DNA of 64,000 nucleotides. Source: Enchytraeus crypticus. Lineage: Eukaryota; Annelida; Clitellata; Enchytraeida; Enchytraeidae. The notes beneath the pieces were generated by a model. That model saw only the letters and a program-made list of their open reading frames with translations, was not told where the DNA came from and did not search any database. Below, piece after piece: positions 17,237 through 29,128 of the stretch. The translations under genes and the position numbers were made by a program. Every line of letters begins with the position of its first letter. The first letter of the stretch is position 1. Location of the stretch: positions 1,823,501-1,887,500 of the forward strand of contig CAJHZI010000240.1 of the NCBI GenBank assembly GCA_905160935.1. The letters are read 5' to 3'.

Positions 17237-20200
17237 GTACTGACAAATGACGAACATAACAAGCTAAAATTATTTAGTAATGTTAAATTAGATAGAAAAC
17301 AGACAGAAGCATTATTATGTCGGTCGTTAACTAATGCTGAATGGAAATCCCTCACTCCTAAAGATTATCGTAAAATATTTACACCAATAGCTAAACAAGC
17401 GGCAAAGCAAAGATATATCAAGCCCTTTGACACAGAACAAGATCTTCAAGATAAATACAAAAGCATTTACTCTAAGATAGTCAACAGAAAATTTATAACT
17501 CATGAAGAACCTGATGATAAGCATCATTTCTTAAAGTCGTTATTCAAACAAAATTCAGATGATTTTGAAATAACAAAAACGTTTGAATATTACAATAAAA
17601 CATATAATACAACACTAACTCACTGGCGTGTTACCGGGTCTGTGAATTTCTTTAATATACGGAAAGTTATGGGGGCCTTGGTTGAAAAGATGACTGAAAG
17701 ATACCCATCTAATACTAGAATTCAGATTAGCATAAGAACTCCATCTGGTAAAGAACCTCATACAAATCTTATGTCTAAAGATGAGATCGTCGATATGGTT
17801 GCTGATTGGACTAATTATTTTATAGATTACTATGACATGAACATTGAGGATCTAACATTTAAATTAACAGCTATTGAAATACCTCAAGGAAGGGGTGGTA
17901 AGTGCAATGCTATAATCAATCTTGACGATAAGCGCTGTATTACTCAAATCAATAATAAGGACACCATATGTTTAGTACGGGCTATTTTAGTTGGGTTAAG
18001 TTACAATAAAACTAAATTAGAAGAAGTGTTTAAGAATAGACTTAGTGATCAAGAAATTAAAGATATAAACTATAGAAGGCAAGGTAACCATACCCAAATC
18101 AATGAAGGTATATTTTCAGATAATGAAATCAAATATTTACGGCAAGGTGGAGAAAAGAAGTTACAAGGTGTATTAGCTAAGGCTTTTCATAGAATATATT
18201 CTATTCAGATTAAAGATACGGGAAATGATTTTATCGATATAAAATTAGTGGAGGACGGAATAAATATAGAAATTCAGGCATATAGTATGGATAAGAGACA
18301 AATTTACGCGGGAATTAAGAAAGATGTTAAGATTTATTTAATTTTAAACGATAATCATTATGATGTAATATCATCACTCCCTGCATTTTTAGGAACAAGC
18401 GCTAGAGAATGGGTGGCAAAGCAAAAAGAGAAATGTGAAGCGTGCAAAAATGGAACTCCATGTAGGCCTGAGAAGGATAAAGTTAAGTGTGGCAAGTGTT
18501 TTAAGGTATTTCATAGTGCAGCATGTTACGATAACCATATCAAAAATAACAAATGTATTGAACATTCGTATGTATGCCAGAAGTGCTTCAAATGTATTAA
18601 GGTTGAAACTCGAAAGATGGAGGACCATAGATGTGGAGAACGGCAGTGCCTCAACTGTAAAGATTGGGTGTTTGAGGAACATAAATGCTACATGAAAAAG
18701 AAGGAACTTAAAGAACCTAGTGAAAAGTATATATTCTATGATTTTGAAACTATGTTAAATGCTTTTTATAAACATATAGTTAATTATTGTGTAGTTCAAT
18801 ATTTTAATGGAGAGGAGTATATATTTCATAACGTTGATGAATTTTGTAAATGGGTTTTCAATAAAAAGCATAAAGATTATACAGTTATTGCGCACTATGG
18901 AAAAGGCTACGATTTCCAGTTTGTACATGAATGGCTTGTAGGTCATGGAGTTAAGCCTACAGTTATACTCAATGGACAAAAGATATTACAACTAGAAGTG
19001 AAGAGGGATTATATTATAAGATTTATAGATAGTATATCATTTACAATGCAACCATTAAGGGATTTTCCTAAAACGTTTGGATTAGATGAATTGGCTAAAG
19101 GTTACTTTCCACATGAGTTTAATAGGCCTGAAAATCAAGAGTATGTTGGAAAGTACCCTGACAAGGAGTACTATGGATATAAACGAATGACTAAGAAAGA
19201 TAAGGAGGCATTTGATAAATGGTATGATGGGGTTAAGGACCAGGTATTTGATTTTAAGAAAGAAATGTACAAATATTGTAAGTCAGATGTCGATATCTTA
19301 AGAAGGGGATGTTTAAAGTACAGAGAAAATCTTTTACAAAAATCGAATATAGATCCATTTCAGTACATTACTCTTGCGGGTGTGGCTCAGGCTATTTATA
19401 GAAACGAGTTCTTACCTTCAGATGCTATTGAAATTGTTAATGAGTTGGCTAGCGATGAATATTCTATTAAATCGATAAAATGGTTAAAATATAAATCTTT
19501 AAAGAGTAATATTAATATTAAGCATGCTTGTAATGGAGGGGAACAATGTGTTTTAGTGAATGGAGACAAAAAGCTAAAGGTTGATGGCTTTTGTAAGGAA
19601 ACTAATACAATTTATCAATTTCAAGGATGTTACTTTCACGGATGCCCTAAGTGTTATGACGATTTAACTAAAAATAAGGTAAACGGTAGATATATGTTTA
19701 AGTTATATGAAAACACATGTAGAATTGAAAAGGCTATAAGAGAAGCAGGTTATAATTTAGAAACTATTTGGGAGCATGATTTTGATAATAACACTGAAAT
19801 GAAAAACATATCTTTAAATGAATATGATTTAGTTGAGCCTATGAATATAAGAGATTGCTTCTATGGAGGTAGATGTGAACCTATAAAGTTACTTCATGAT
19901 TGTAAAAGTAATGGGCAAAAGGGGAGGTACATAGATGTTATAAGCTTATATCCTACAGTAATGTATTATGATAAATACCCCATTGGACATCCTACTAGAA
20001 TTATTAAGCCTATTAATTACGATCATAATTGGTTTGGATTTATATATTGTAAAGTGATTCCTTCTACAGGCTTATATCAACCTGTATTACCTGTTAAACA
20101 GAAAACTAAACAAGGCCATAAACTATTATTTGGATTATGTAGAACGTGTATGAATAGAATAAATTTAAGCTGTATTCATCATAAGCACGAGAAATGCAAG

Positions 20201-21284
20201 ACCAATTGTAAGACTAAAGCCTGTAAAGATTGTATATCGATTAATAAGTATAAGAAACAAACTTGTAGCGAATGTTACAATATTAAAAATGGAGAATGTT
20301 TCCATAATGATGATGAAAGAGCAACTACAGGTATTTGGTGTACAAATGAATTTGAAAAGGCAATAGAGAAAGGTTATAGAATTGACAAGATTTATGAAGT
20401 GCATCATTTCGAGAATACTAGTACTGATTTATGGAAAGGATACATAAGAAAGTTCCTTAAGATAAAATTGGAAAGTAGTGAATTTGATTGTTCTGAAGAG
20501 GAGTATAGGCAAAAAGCTAGCTTTGGGTATTGAATTGGGTGTGCTAGAATTCAATCCAGGTATGAGGTTCATCGCAAAAATATACCTCAATGCATTATGG
20601 GGTAAATTTGGGCAAGTACCTAAACATGTTCAACGCAAGTATATTGATAACGAGGTGGATTTTTACAAGACTGTTTTAGATGATAAAATAGAAAACTTGA
20701 GTTTAGCTTTCTTAAATGATATAATGGTGTATGCATCATACGAAATCAAGGATCAGTTTGTTAGGGAGAGTTATAACACTAATATATATATTGCTTGTTT
20801 TACTACAGCATGGGCTAGATTAAGATTATACGATATGATAGATCGAATTGGTAGGAATGTGTGTTACATGGACACGGATAGCGTTGTTTATATTGAAGAT
20901 GAAACAAATAAAGATATATTTAAACATTATATAGGTGATTCACTTGGTGAATGGACAGATGAACTTAAAGGCAAGTACATTGAGTTATGGGCTTGTGCAC
21001 AATCGAAGGATTATGGGTATATATTGAGTGATGGAAACTACAAAGGAAAAGTTAAGGGGTTCCGAGTTACAGCTGAAACTGAAGATAAAATGGATCATAA
21101 GGCAAGAGTAGATCTCGTAAAGGGTTGCATAGGCAATGTGGATATTAAATATAATCAGTTTACAATTAAAAATAGCCAGATATATACTAAAGAGATGATA
21201 AAACAATGGAGCTTTCAGTTTGATAAGAGGCGTATTGTGAGAGTTCATGATAATGAAATATATACACTTTCATATGGATTTTGA
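17234..21284 (+). pseudogene. POLB: Family B, protein-primed-type DNA polymerase with one frameshift
   Basis: The first frame gives 1099 residues (17234-20533). The second (to 21284) supplies the rest, for about 1350 codons. They are joined by a one-base slip in GGCAAAAAGC near 20510. The N-terminal ~390 residues are Polinton-specific. A Cys/His-rich zinc region follows (CEACKNGTPC ... CGKCFKVFHSAAC, about 395-480). The exonuclease is next: YIFYDFET (D502/E504), VIAHYGKGYDFQFV and YCKSDVDIL (about 681-689). Polymerase motif A is DVISLYP (about 900). Motif B (LNALWGKFGQ) and motif C (YMDTDS) lie in the second frame. A Cys-rich insertion (20130-20300) lies between A and B. It replicates the element from its ends. 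The break removes motifs B and C from the main product. Confidence 0.93.
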
Positions 21285-21590
21285 ATATTTATACTATAGT
21301 CGAATATGAAATTCTAGAGACGTCCCTGACATCAGAGGTTAAACTTTTATTCTTAGATTAAGTAGATAACGAGGGGCAATAGTGCAGAAGTCTATTTTTC
21401 CCTATGCGAGTGAAGGGCCATTTTCCTATATTTTGTGAGTGCAAGGCTTATTTTTCCGTATTTTGTGAGTGTAAACGAGCAAAATATGGGAAAATGGGTC
21501 CATGCATGAGTAAAATATAGGAAAATTGGTCTTCAGGAGTGAAATATAGGGAAAAATAGGCTTGTGTACTATTGCCCCTCGTTATCTACT
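21246..21590 (-). repeat. Right TIR of the Polinton
   Basis: Inverted copy of the left TIR. The last codons and stop of polB (through 21284) lie inside it. The fold-back unit is 21361-21590. Confidence 0.93.
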
Positions 21591-21596
21591 CTCGCA

Positions 21597-21661
21597 TATA
21601 AACTTTTACATTAATAAAGACCTATATATATATTCTTTATGTTTAATATATACATGTATAA

Positions 21662-21720
<59 letters not shown>

Positions 21721-22139
21721 TACACGACCGCGGATCAGTATGTGCAGGGTTCTAATCCCGGGCTCGACTGTCACTGACATCGTTTTCGAGTGAGGAAACT
21801 GGAGTTAAACTTAGTTTTATCAGTTTTATTTATTGATTTATAATAAATAATTAGAATTTTAATGAAATTTAGCGTTTTTAGTGAATAGTTTTAGACTTGA
21901 TTAAGTTCATTGGCGCACTTTTAACTTAGTTCATAGTTCTATGTTATATTGCTAATCGGTTAATCTGTGACCTATATAGCTATTTTGTTGAAAAATCAAT
22001 TTGCAGTTTTGACCGTTATTTTACCGCTATAGTTGATCCGTTACACGTTATTTTATATTGCTTCTAGTGTTTAAATTGTTAAAGTTATAGTGTTTACGTT
22101 TTGATCGTTAGTTTATTATTGCATATTTGTATTTTTTAT
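21597..22139. other. Right flank of the Polinton: microsatellite and SINE tail
   Basis: Contains a (TA)n run (21667-21715) followed at 21722-21835 by the second half of the tRNA-derived SINE (GGGTTCTAATCCCGGGCTCG... then GAGTGAGGAAACTGG). The A box is missing. No gene. Confidence 0.6.
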
Positions 22140-22730
22140 GTCATTTGTATATAACTATATTGTAATTTATATTGTACTTTCTGCATTGTTTACAATTACT
22201 GATTTGCCAGTTTTGTTAGCATGTTTCGATCGAGAATTCCGGTTAATTCTCTTCGGAGCAATATTTCTCTTTGCTCTCTTAACATCCGATCCCTCTCTAA
22301 GTCAGACCATATCATTGCTTTGCATGATTTGGCTGAGACTCACAAGTTTGACTGTTTTATTGTTAGTTATGGAATTCTCTTCCATCCAATCTTCGGAAAT
22401 CTTCATTTGAAGCACATAGGTCTTTCCTATGAGCAGTTCCATAGGCAGTTGAAGATCTATCTTTTCAATTTCTCTTTTCCATCCAGTGTCTATGAGCAGC
22501 GACCTGCGCCTAAACCTCCTTTTCTTTAATTCCCTTTACTTTGGACTGATATCTGGATTTTGGGATTTGCACCGTTTTTGGACCTTCTATTTTTGCTCGT
22601 TGGCTTGATTTTGTCTCAAAAGTGCTCGATGTTGTCATTGATGACTGTAGCACTCTAATTGTTGTTATGTTATGTTATGTTTTTTACTTTATATTAAAGT
22701 ATGTAAGCTCTTGACTCAAGAATCATCTAA
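22140..22730 (+). mobile_element. LINE fragment, endonuclease N-terminus and 3' piece
   Basis: The frame at 22221-22400 reads SLCSLNIRSLSKSDHIIALH and then DLAETHKFDCFIV, the start of an apurinic-type endonuclease domain of non-LTR retrotransposons. The frame decays after about 60 residues. A following block (ccgtttttggaccttctatt...gttgtcattgatgactgtag) recurs at 44320-44440. Dead copy. Confidence 0.55.
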
Positions 22731-22870
22731 GAAAGTCTTCACTTTAAATAATTTAACAATATATACTTAAGATTCATGAACTAATTTTTTAAAAGAATAA
22801 GTGGCACGAGCAACAAAACATATTTAGCAAGTATGACCTGTGGTATCATGTTGAAATATTGCAATTTTAA

Positions 22871-23525
22871 TTATTTAACTTCATGGAGCATTGTAGTACT
22901 TTGTACAAAAAAACTAAAGTAATAAAATGTGAACCTATTCAATCTAGCTACTACCAGGAATTGTATTTTGAAAAGCAAAGAGAACTGCCAGAGATCACCA
23001 GAATAGAACCATTTTGGCATTTCATTAAGCAAAATTTTATTCATAAAATTAAATATTAAATTTAGATTTCTCTGTATTATTAAAATTATAGTTATTTTGA
23101 GAATGCTTAGTCTCAACTCATGCAGGCTGAAAATCATTATATTTGTTCCCATTAGGTTTTTATATTCATCATCTGAATCTGCATTCGCAAGCCTAGCATT
23201 TATGTCGTCAGATTTTATGTCGTCGGGCCCAAATCTCATCGTATTCGGGACCTTTAGGTTTATATTTATCTTTATATTTACCGTTCATCGTACTGAATCC
23301 TCTCCTACACTCAGCCGCTGCTACCGGCAATGAGGTATAAAGTATCAAATCTTTTATCTTTGGCGGCTTTGTTCTTCCAACTGTTTCTGTGAAGACTCTA
23401 AAAACTCGAAATGTCATTCTTTCTTCTTCATGCAATGAACTTTGACACAAGTTTTTTTTATGTAAAGCGTTGTTGACGTTGTTTTCCTTGGATTTTCTAA
23501 CATGTAGAGTTAATATTAGACCCAA
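22871..23525 (-). mobile_element. hAT-family transposase C-terminal relic
   Basis: LPVAAAECRRGFSTMN (about 23305-23350) matches the conserved start of the hAT dimerisation region (LPVSSAECERGFSxMN in many animal hAT-like genes). Downstream acidic residues (INARLANADSDDEYK) continue in another frame, so at least one frameshift has occurred. The rest of the transposase is absent. Confidence 0.5.
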
Positions 23526-23699
23526 TACATGTTACATAGAGTTAAGTGGAATGCCTTACATCCTATTCTATGAAGGAGAGGGAGCGCAGGGGGACACCGC
23601 TCCTACTAAGTTTTATGATTTATTAAGTAAGCGCCATACTCATCACCCATCAGAAAAAGGTAAAGAAACGGCGTTCGGATGTCTTCCCGTGCAATAGCA

Positions 23700-24160
23700 C
23701 CACTAAAAACTAGGTCACTAATCTAATGTGAATATTACAGTTCATATTGTAGAGACAATGGCCATTAGATTTTAATTAATGCCATATTGAGGCGCTTTGT
23801 CTAATAACATCTGATTAAAATAGTATGGACTATTAGATCAATTTGTATGATGTTTAAGATTATAGATAATTATAATATTACATTTTATATAATTATGTTT
23901 TGAGTGCAATGCATCATAGAAAGGTACATAGAATATAAATGCTATTGGTTATGAATACGCGTAAAAGTAAATATCTAACGTTTAAAAATTTAAGTATAAA
24001 TAATATAAATGAACTAACTAGATCATCTAACCTACAGTATATTTAATTTTCGACATAATTGTATGCATTAAACTGCATCGTAGTTATTTTGTGTACTTTT
24101 GCTCTACTGTGCTACCATTAGGCCATATATGATGACGTATTAGAGATTCATATATCACAT
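23700..24160. other. No recognisable feature
   Basis: AT-rich sequence downstream of granulin copy B. No gene or clear repeat. Confidence 0.4.
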
Positions 24161-25130
24161 TTAATATTCATAAAATGTGTCTCTAGCGGTTACATTGTCA
24201 CTCATGGTGCGCCAGAGCGTTTTATACATTCTTACTCCGTTACGTAGACAAATATTATGACCGCATTGAGTTCCCGCGGGACAACAAGTTGTACCCTAAT
24301 TACAGCAGGTACCCTAAAATATGGATAAATCAGTGAAAATAAATTAACCAATAAATAATTCAAAATCAGTCAGTTAGTCCTTACGTCTATCAATCAATGA
24401 ATTATTTCATCTCCACCTGTCTTCCACTTCGGTGCTGTAACTGCAGCTGAAGACAGGTGAGCAAAAATATAGTCATCCTCTCTCTCTCCCTTTCCCTCTC
24501 TCTCTTATTACACTGTCTATTGGCAGGTCCACCTTTATTTCTCGTCCGATTTCCTCATCATGTCCACATACGAGTGGATCTTCAAATTAAATAATCTATA
24601 ACATTCCTTTTGATATACCAATATTCTTGGAGGATTCTGCTTATGACAAGGTGGACCCCTACGCCTTCCTCAGTTCCAGTCATCGCAACAATTACAAATT
24701 CTGATGATACAGCCTGGATAGATCCTTCATTAGCTGTAGATTTGACTTAAATTATTATGTGTTAAAAATGATATGGATTATACGAGGGCCTATAGTTTTT
24801 CATTGTAGTTTTCTTGTCAAAGCTAGTGATGCTATCTATTACAAAATAATGAAATATTATAATTTTCTTATTAACATACTTTCACATCCGAGAATGACTC
24901 TTCAAAAGTATATTTCCATAATAATAATAGTAGGCCTATGTTAGATTCGCTTAGGTTCACTGACTAAATAGTGCAAAATTAAATATAGCAATACTTACGA
25001 TATTGTACGGGCAGCAAAAGTTTCTATAACTGTCTTTGATACAGGAAGGTTGTTAGCCTGGGCATACCGAGTCGACTGGACTGATTAAACCCACAACGAT
25101 GATCACGGCTAAACCAACAACAGATTAGAC
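24161..25130 (-). pseudogene. Granulin array copy B (degenerate)
   Basis: Both coding exons are recognisable but broken. The first ends FCCPYNI at a GTAAGT donor (24998-24993). It contains TAA inside the CPG-QP segment, a Ser replacing one conserved Cys, and a diverged signal-peptide region without the family ATG context. The last exon (24161-24313) starts after TTTTAG with GTCC and has TAG at codon 6 (24298-24296). It is then open for 44 codons through CCPAGTQC. A LINE 3'-end repeat occupies part of the intron. The promoter and 5' exon at 27034-27127 remain well preserved, so a non-coding transcript is possible. Confidence 0.8.
24465..24690 (+). repeat. LINE 3'-end repeat in the intron of copy B
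   Basis: Preceded by a short (TC)n run. It contains 'ctattggcaggtccaccttt', then 'catgtccacat' and 'gagtggatct', the same dispersed block as at 1300-1490 and 52916-53400. It represents the antisense of a LINE polyprotein tail. Confidence 0.5.
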
Positions 25131-27033
25131 GTTAGTCGAAGCTTAAGAAGGCATATTCGGCCCACTTCTTCATAAGCAGAATCTCCCAAGTATAATGGTA
25201 TATCATGTTATGTTATTTAAAGATCCACCGCGGATGTGAAAATGAACAGAAAACGGAAGACAGAAGAGAGTAGAGCTGTTAAATACCGTGGACCTGCCGT
25301 TGGGCATTGCACTAAGGGAGAAAGTGTCATACTGATGAAAGCCCTATAAAACTGATGTAGATACCAGTGGTTGAGCAGTTAAATTGACGAAACAATTGAA
25401 ATAATTTAAATAATGTTCAAGTTGAAACAGGGGTACCCAGCGGGACTGTTGCACCTTTCCCCCGAGGGTTCCAGTGGCTCAGTCTTAGTCCCATAGAAGC
25501 CTTTCTAAATAATATTGTTGTCTTCGAATTTATGGTATTTTATAAGAGAATCGAAACAGTAATACTCCAGTACGTACTTACTGACTGCTGATATAAAAGT
25601 AATACAATAATTGGTTTAGCCTACTTAAATTTTGGCCATACATGGGCTACTACAATGTATAGCAACGATGAAAACAGCAGTTCCTTTTTTATTGAACATT
25701 GACTTATCAATTATTTTACCAAATTTCACTTTATATCATTATTTCTATCCCAAGATCTCGTGGCCAATTAAAATTCTAGAGAAAGAATAGCAACATTATA
25801 CACTGTACCCAGTTTAGGCGGTATTGTAGGCAAACGGCTTCCAAATTACAGTTTTTGGCTGAAACAAGTGACGATATTGGAAAGATATTCGATCGCGAAT
25901 CAATATGTGCGGTGTTCAAATACTGGGCTAACCCGTCACTGATATCGCTTTCTATTGAGGAAACTGACGCTAACATTAGCTTTACCAGTTATTAAAATTA
26001 TTTTTAGTTATGAAAATTAGCGTGTAAATGCAGTGCTACTTTAACCAGTGAGGGGCGGAGAGATAGAAAATGACTTCCTAAATGAGATGGTTAATTTCAA
26101 ATCAGTTGTGCGGAAGTCTGGTAAAGGTGCTGAGGAAAATCTCTGGATTCCCCAACAAATCCAATCCTGGTTTCATAGTCGTATTGTTTCAGATAATTTT
26201 CTTAAACCATACATATCTGTAATTTAGTCAGCTCTTAATTGTCTCCAATCAAAATATTTCGATCGGAAAAAAATACCGCATCTAAGACTAAGGAAACTAT
26301 GACAAAATATTAAAACTTAAACTACAGCACTCTACTACACTAAGCATGACTTAAATGTAGAAAGTTACAATTAAATCTTTCTAACTAATATCTAACGAAA
26401 ACAACTAGCTCGAAGACCAATGTTTCTGAATTTCTACTCTGAAGTACAGCTTCACAGTTCGGTATTAACATTCGTATGTAGTTCCATACATAGTTAAATA
26501 ATAAACTTTAAATATTCATAGCCATATGAGGCTGACATGTAGAGTACATGCCAGGAAACGATACTGATCTTAAATGTATAATTATGCCTACGTATTTTCA
26601 TTAATTTATTTATTTTAGAATTTCTTTATTTCAATTCTTTAATTTCTACTTTATATTTTCGTTGTAAGTTCACCATGGTTCACATTTAAATTGTGCTCAC
26701 TTATTGCATTTACTTGTTTGTTTGCATTGCTTGTGAAATGTACAGGGTTGAATGACCTTTTTGTTGATCTAAATAAATTAAAAATTAAAAATAACCGAAG
26801 TAAGGCCTGCGTTGTCAAACATTCAAATATAATAACTCTTCGTTGATTCGAACTGCACATACTCGACCACAACATCATAAACACAACATAATAATTATTT
26901 TGTACTTTATGACTGAATCTACTTAAGCATATTTGGATCACAGATAATCGGGACTTGACGATGTAGTTCACATGGAATATTTTCCAGCGACGATAATGCA
27001 ACAAAAAGATTCAATAATAAACAAAAATCTTAC
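25131..27033. other. First intron of granulin copy B, with repeats
   Basis: Holds a reverse-oriented LINE 3' piece (25185-25330), a tRNA-derived SINE (about 25866-26000, degraded B box TGTTCAAATACTGGG), and, at 26400-26990, a block shared with the introns of copies C, D and E. That sharing supports a common multi-kilobase duplication unit. No gene. Confidence 0.5.
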
Positions 27034-27127
27034 CGAATAAATCGAGACACGAATGAACAATATTTCAAAGACAAAGCCTTTAGTGAACCTCTGATTCTGT
27101 AATCCTGGTAGTGGTGCTAATTTTATA
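27034..27127 (-). promoter_or_regulatory. TATA box and non-coding 5' exon of copy B
   Basis: TATAAAA (27127-27121), the conserved block AGAATCAGAGGTTCACTAAA, and a CGGTAAGA donor (27033-27028) are all intact on the minus strand. Confidence 0.6.
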
Positions 27128-27129
27128 AA

Positions 27130-29128
27130 CTTCTTTAAGAAGCTGGATATCAACACACCACTTAGAGAGTAAACCACGTGGTGAGTAATAAATATGAGTT
27201 GTGATAAAATTAAAATAATTCGTGTTTTTATTCCGAAGGAGAGAAAGCAAACGTAATCGGTTCATGACTGATTATAATGAAGTAATGAATTTATTATTTT
27301 CATAAGACAATATTATTCAATTCTTACAATTCCTTCACAGTTGCTTTTCCATAATAACACAGTACTAAAGCAACTTCTAAAAGAGAACAAAATATACCAG
27401 AATTTAACGTCTACATTATTAGAACAAAGCCAGCCTTCATAGCCAGCCGGTATTATTTTATCCCAGACAACAATCAGCGAAGATCATATACCTTCTCCAG
27501 CTCTGGTTTGGTAACCCGAGGACGTCATGAATATAATCATATCGGCCATTTTACATTGAATCTAATTCCACAATATGTGGTAATCACTTCTGACATCTCA
27601 TTTCTTAATGAATTCTGACATCGCATGCCTCAATGTCTTCAGACATTTCATGTCGTAAGGACTTCTGACATCTTATATCGTAATGACTTCTGCCACTGTG
27701 ACCTTGTTGTAGGAGAACATAATGGACTAAGCTGTGAATCAACTATTATTTATGTTTAGCAATATAACAGATTCATTTCTTAAACTGTGAGAACATTCTT
27801 AAAGTGCCTGGTAATTTTTGACTCCGTATAAAGCCTAAGATATATGTTCCACGAACCATTGAACATATCGAATAAGAGTCTAATAAATAGACTATAATAG
27901 TATATCGAACACAACTCAAATCGAATAGAAGTCAGTGATATTAGTTCACATCCACGGCTGGATCATTAAATCAATTAACATGATATACTATTATACTTGG
28001 AGATTATGCTAAGGAGTGATGTGCACCCTAATCCTTCCTCAGCTTCGACTAGCATTTACACCGTAGTAATAATATTCATTACCTGAGAAAACTATGCTGT
28101 CTGGCTGAATTTTACAAAATAATATTCTCTGACTCGTTTCTATTCGTGAATTTATAGAACTTTGACAATTTGATTAACTTAAAACATTGCTCAAGTTTCG
28201 TAACTATGTTGCTCTATACTGAAGATGTAAAAAACATTCAATTTTGCTCAAAAGTTTATTCCAAATGAAACATCTCTTCTTCTAGAGGAGAGAGAGAGGG
28301 AAAACATGCAAACCTTCCTCAGGAATTAACGATGATTCCTTTGTAGCAAAAAATTATAATTAGATGAGTTCAATTACCCTGTGCCTTAGTGACAGGGTAA
28401 AACCTTTTAATCGGTGTAAATGTAATGCTTAATGGGGGTTAAGCCAAAGTTCAGTGGCTAAGGTCAGTTCTGACATGATAATTCTGTGACCTGTGCACAA
28501 CCTATGGTTTCACAGTATTACATGACTATGTAATTGATAATAATCTTCGTCGAAACACTAATCGCTATGACAACTGTTAATAACTCGGAATAATTAGTTC
28601 ACAACTCATTACAAGTAATTAAATTAAAATGGTTAAGTTTTAACATTCTTCAAAACGATAATCATAACAGATCTTAGTAATGCTTTGCTATAATTGCTTT
28701 CCGAACGTTAACGACTAGATATCTGTTCTTGTCTTATTCTCTCTTCTAATTACATCCTTCTTAAACTCATCCCTCATAATATGTAGCCTACCGTAAACAG
28801 TATAGTGTGCACCTTTTTTCTCTTTATAATCAGAGATATTAATTGTCTATCTCTACCGACTCTGTATAGAACTTCCCTAAGTTTACTCCAATGTAGGCCT
28901 ACATACTGTTTACTTATATTTGAATGTTGTTTTAAAAATCAATACAATAAATTAATACCGCTAATCAAATAGGCTCAATTAGTATGACGTCGAGTTGTTG
29001 TATGTAATTCCTCGTACAGAATATCTGTTTCAATATCAGAACAGTCCAAGCGACTAGGTGGTAAATTTATTAAGAAATTACGTCTCGAGTATGAGGCCAA
29101 AAACTGCCTCTCGATCATCATCGGAGAT
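27130..29128. other. Intergenic region between copies B and C
   Basis: No gene. A short internal repetition is built on 'acttctgacatctca' (about 27580-27700: TCTGACATCTCA, TCTGACATCGCA, TCAGACATTTCA, TCTGACATCTTA). Segments at 27880-28330 are shared with 32720-33200 downstream of the next duplication unit. Confidence 0.45.

Larger units (their letters stand above)
5362..21590. mobile_element. Full-length Polinton/Maverick DNA transposon
   Basis: The 16,229-bp element begins AGTAGATAAC and ends GTTATCTACT, with near-identical TIRs of about 345 bp. It is flanked by a perfect 6-bp target duplication, CTCGCA (5356-5361 and 21591-21596). AG..CT termini and 6-bp duplications are the Polinton hallmark. 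Gene order left to right, with strand: spliced unknown (+), fibre-like (-), coil/TM (-), protease (-), pVI/pX-like (-), MCP (-), small basic (-), repeat protein (+), minor capsid (-), split unknown (-), integrase (-), zinc-ribbon/PLA2 (-), OB-like (-), ATPase (-), remnant (+), zinc protein (-), polB (+). The gene set resembles the Polinton group also called adintoviruses. Several core genes carry frameshifts or stops, so this copy is unlikely to be autonomous. Confidence 0.97.

Noticed and set aside
5362-21590. Free virus or contaminant sequence
   Set aside because: A perfect 6-bp target duplication and continuity with host repeats on both sides show an integrated transposon.
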